DNA from: Baaleninema simplex PCC 7105
GTDB taxonomy: Bacteria > Cyanobacteriota > Cyanobacteriia > Cyanobacteriales > Geitlerinemataceae
DNA: 64,000 nucleotides
Assembly: GCF_000332355.1 (NCBI RefSeq)
Contig: NZ_KB235958.1
Span: 566,093-630,092 of the forward strand
Direction of reading: 5' to 3'
The notes beneath the pieces were generated by a model that worked only from the letters and a program-made list of their open reading frames with translations, was not told the origin of the DNA and did not search any database. A program made the position numbers and the translations under genes. Within the stretch, counting starts at the first letter, position 1; every line of letters begins with the position of its first letter. Positions 62,248 through 64,000 of this stretch are shown piece by piece.

Positions 62248-64000
62248 ATGAACAACGGCAAAGTTAGACTGTACGATTTATCTCGGGAGTTAAACGTAGA
62301 CAACAAACAGATACTGGCGTTTTGCGATCGACTCGACATTGCCTATAAAAGCCATAGTAGTACCATCACAGAGGCAGACGCCGATCGAATTCGCCAAGCG
62401 GCCCGAAATGCCGTTGTCAATGCGCCGCCCCCCCGTCAACCCAAATCCCCCCCCAAACCGAATCGCAAAAAGCAGCAAATCTTGAAAATCGAGCACAAAC
62501 CGCGTAACGCCCAATCTGTCGAGTCGGACGACATCGAGCGACCGGCTGTTAGCGCCACTCTCTCCAACAAGGTAACGCCTGAATTGGTTGAAAAACCCGT
62601 GCGACCTCAATCGCCTTCGTCGCCCAACGACGCCAACGCACCCGCCGCATCCGAGGCAGAGGTATCTGCGCCGCCCCAGCATCCAAGCCAACTGGCCGAA
62701 GATCTAGAAACGAGCGCTCCAGAGCCGTCTTCAGATACCCCTTCAGAGCTTTCAGCGCCGTCAGAAAACGAGGCAGACGTACCGAAACTCATCGGTCCGC
62801 CGCCGCGGCCGCAGCCTCCCAAACCCAAGGTGGAAAAACCCACTCCCGCTCGCAACAGTGGGACAGAGTCCTCGCGGCCTCGCAAACGGATCGTCGAAAA
62901 ACCGCAACCCCCTCAAGACCAAGAAGCGGCGACACCACCGAAGCCTAAAGTGAAGCCGTCGAAACCGACGGCCAAAAAAGAGGCCGAGGACGATACAGAA
63001 CCCAAACGACCCGTTCCCAAACTCAAACGTCCGCCCGAACTGGTGCGGTTGAACGCCAAAGCCAACGCGGACGACAGTGAAGCGATCGACGAGGAAACCC
63101 AAGCTAAGGGCAAGGACGATAGCGTCAATGAGGAAGACGAAGTCGATACCCTAACCCTCAAGCGTCCGAAACCCCCTCGCAAAGCGAAAACGAAAAAACG
63201 CCGCAGCGACGAGGAGGAAACAACAGAGTTTGTCGAAAAACCCAGTAAAGCTCCCAAATCGAAGCGTCGCAGCCGTCCCATTGAAGACGACGACGACGAT
63301 TTCGAGTCCGACCTGCACGACAGTAACCAAGGCGCTGTCGAAGTCAGTCGCTCGATCGCCCGCCCGCCCAAACCGCCGAAAACTAAATCGGAAAGCCGGC
63401 CGACCCCTGGAGCGCGAAAACGACCGACGCCATCTCGCGGAGGTAGCGACAGTGGCTCGGGGCGCAGCCAGCGACGCGATCGCCGCGAACGGACGGTCAA
63501 GCCAGAACGTCCCTCGGAAGTCGAACTGACGAGCAGTTTGACGGTGCGAGAACTGGCCGACGTGCTGTGCGTTCCCGAAACGGAAATCGTCAAACGGCTT
63601 TTCATGCAAGGCCTGGCTGTCAACATCACTCAAACCCTCGACATTCCCACCGCTAGCATGGTGGCCGAAGAACTCGGCATCGACGTCAGCACCCCCGAAG
63701 CTCAATCGGAAGCTCGCAAAATCACTGAAATGCTCGATGCGGCGGATTTGGAAAATCTCCAATTACGTCCGCCGGTCGTCACGATTATGGGTCACGTCGA
63801 CCACGGGAAAACGACCCTGCTCGACTCGATCCGCAAAACCAAGGTGGCTCAAGGGGAAGCCGGAGGCATTACCCAACACACCGGAGCGTATCACGTGGAC
63901 GTGGAACGGGACGGTCAGATCCAACAGATCGTCTTCCTCGATACGCCGGGTCACGAAGCTTTTACAGCGATGCGGGCTCGAGGCGCTCGCGTGACGGACA
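62248..64000 (+). CDS. infB: Translation initiation factor IF-2, N-terminal part (runs off window)
   Basis: The ATG at 62248, five bases after the ylxR stop, opens a frame that is still open at 64000, about 584 residues. The N-domain begins [20 protein letters not shown]. It is followed by about 400 residues rich in Pro, Lys, Glu and Ser (a long disordered linker, typical of cyanobacterial IF-2). An IF2-N domain ([20 protein letters not shown]) comes next. The GTPase domain starts with [18 protein letters not shown], then [12 protein letters not shown] and [20 protein letters not shown]. The remainder of the GTPase and the fMet-tRNA-binding domains lie beyond the window. Confidence 0.97.
   Translation, partial: MNNGKVRLYDLSRELNVDNKQILAFCDRLDIAYKSHSSTITEADADRIRQAARNAVVNAPPPRQPKSPPKPNRKKQQILKIEHKPRNAQSVESDDIERPAVSATLSNKVTPELVEKPVRPQSPSSPNDANAPAASEAEVSAPPQHPSQLAEDLETSAPEPSSDTPSELSAPSENEADVPKLIGPPPRPQPPKPKVEKPTPARNSGTESSRPRKRIVEKPQPPQDQEAATPPKPKVKPSKPTAKKEAEDDTEPKRPVPKLKRPPELVRLNAKANADDSEAIDEETQAKGKDDSVNEEDEVDTLTLKRPKPPRKAKTKKRRSDEEETTEFVEKPSKAPKSKRRSRPIEDDDDDFESDLHDSNQGAVEVSRSIARPPKPPKTKSESRPTPGARKRPTPSRGGSDSGSGRSQRRDRRERTVKPERPSEVELTSSLTVRELADVLCVPETEIVKRLFMQGLAVNITQTLDIPTASMVAEELGIDVSTPEAQSEARKITEMLDAADLENLQLRPPVVTIMGHVDHGKTTLLDSIRKTKVAQGEAGGITQHTGAYHVDVERDGQIQQIVFLDTPGHEAFTAMRARGARVTD

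Noticed and set aside
1-64000. tRNA or rRNA genes
   Set aside because: I found no T-psi-C-like segment paired with acceptor-stem complementarity and no rRNA-like stretch; a short gene could still be missed by eye.

Overview
The window is chromosomal DNA of a cyanobacterium. Direct signs are the very frequent HIP1-type octamer GCGATCGC, a complete bidirectional NAD(P)-linked [NiFe] hydrogenase operon (hoxEFUYH) with hoxW and hypE nearby, a phytochrome-type kinase paired with an Rcp1-type regulator, and several proteins of families best known from cyanobacteria (DUF1400 hydrolase, DUF3318, a GerMN-like secreted protein). Heptad repeats of the GTTCCCC type and hairpin/MITE families in the spacers suggest a filamentous species, but no rRNA or other species marker is present.

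Layout. 1-8.2 kb: a partial TnpB, then ispE, a lipoprotein, a MORN-repeat protein, a Uma2-type nuclease, and a minus-strand pterin/metal/Fe-S group (folE, a COG0523 GTPase, sufE, a 6-pyruvoyl/6-carboxy-tetrahydropterin synthase). An internally deleted TnpB-type element closes the segment as an inverted partner of the first. 8.2-18.1 kb: the hydrogenase locus. hypE diverges from hoxE-hoxF-[ABM-like gene]-hoxU-hoxY-hoxH, followed by a thioredoxin-like [2Fe-2S] ferredoxin, a PAS protein and a SpoIIE-type phosphatase. 18.1-25.5 kb: one 2446-residue protein with nested LamG domains, a coiled-coil hairpin carrying a beta/gamma-crystallin module, and a C-terminal region that looks pore-like. 25.5-34.9 kb: hoxW, a DUF3318 protein, a small membrane protein, two histidine kinases, a DUF1400 hydrolase, pyrB and a GerMN-like protein. 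35-47.9 kb: a complete TnpB, rnj, dapA-asd, tig-clpP-clpX, a frameshifted response regulator/GGDEF/EAL gene and an Rcp1-like regulator. 47.9-54 kb: the phytochrome gene, then an accessory patch with a decayed FtsK-type gene, a 101-bp MITE with 8-bp target duplication, a second gene remnant, and a two-gene module in which a restriction-type nuclease domain is fused to a ParA ATPase and followed by a ParB-like protein. 54-64 kb: housekeeping genes (a UbiB-family kinase, three small membrane-anchored proteins, a membrane protein of unknown role) and rimP-nusA-ylxR-infB, the last cut by the window edge and preceded by a leader terminator.

How the genes relate. HoxEFU (diaphorase) and HoxYH (hydrogenase) form one enzyme; HypE helps build its NiFe centre and HoxW removes the HoxH tail. 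The ferredoxin-PAS-phosphatase trio downstream may form a redox-sensing output linked to hydrogenase activity. The parts least explained by known biology are this trio, the ABM-like gene inside hox, the nested LamG giant protein, and the nuclease-ParA/ParB-like pair.
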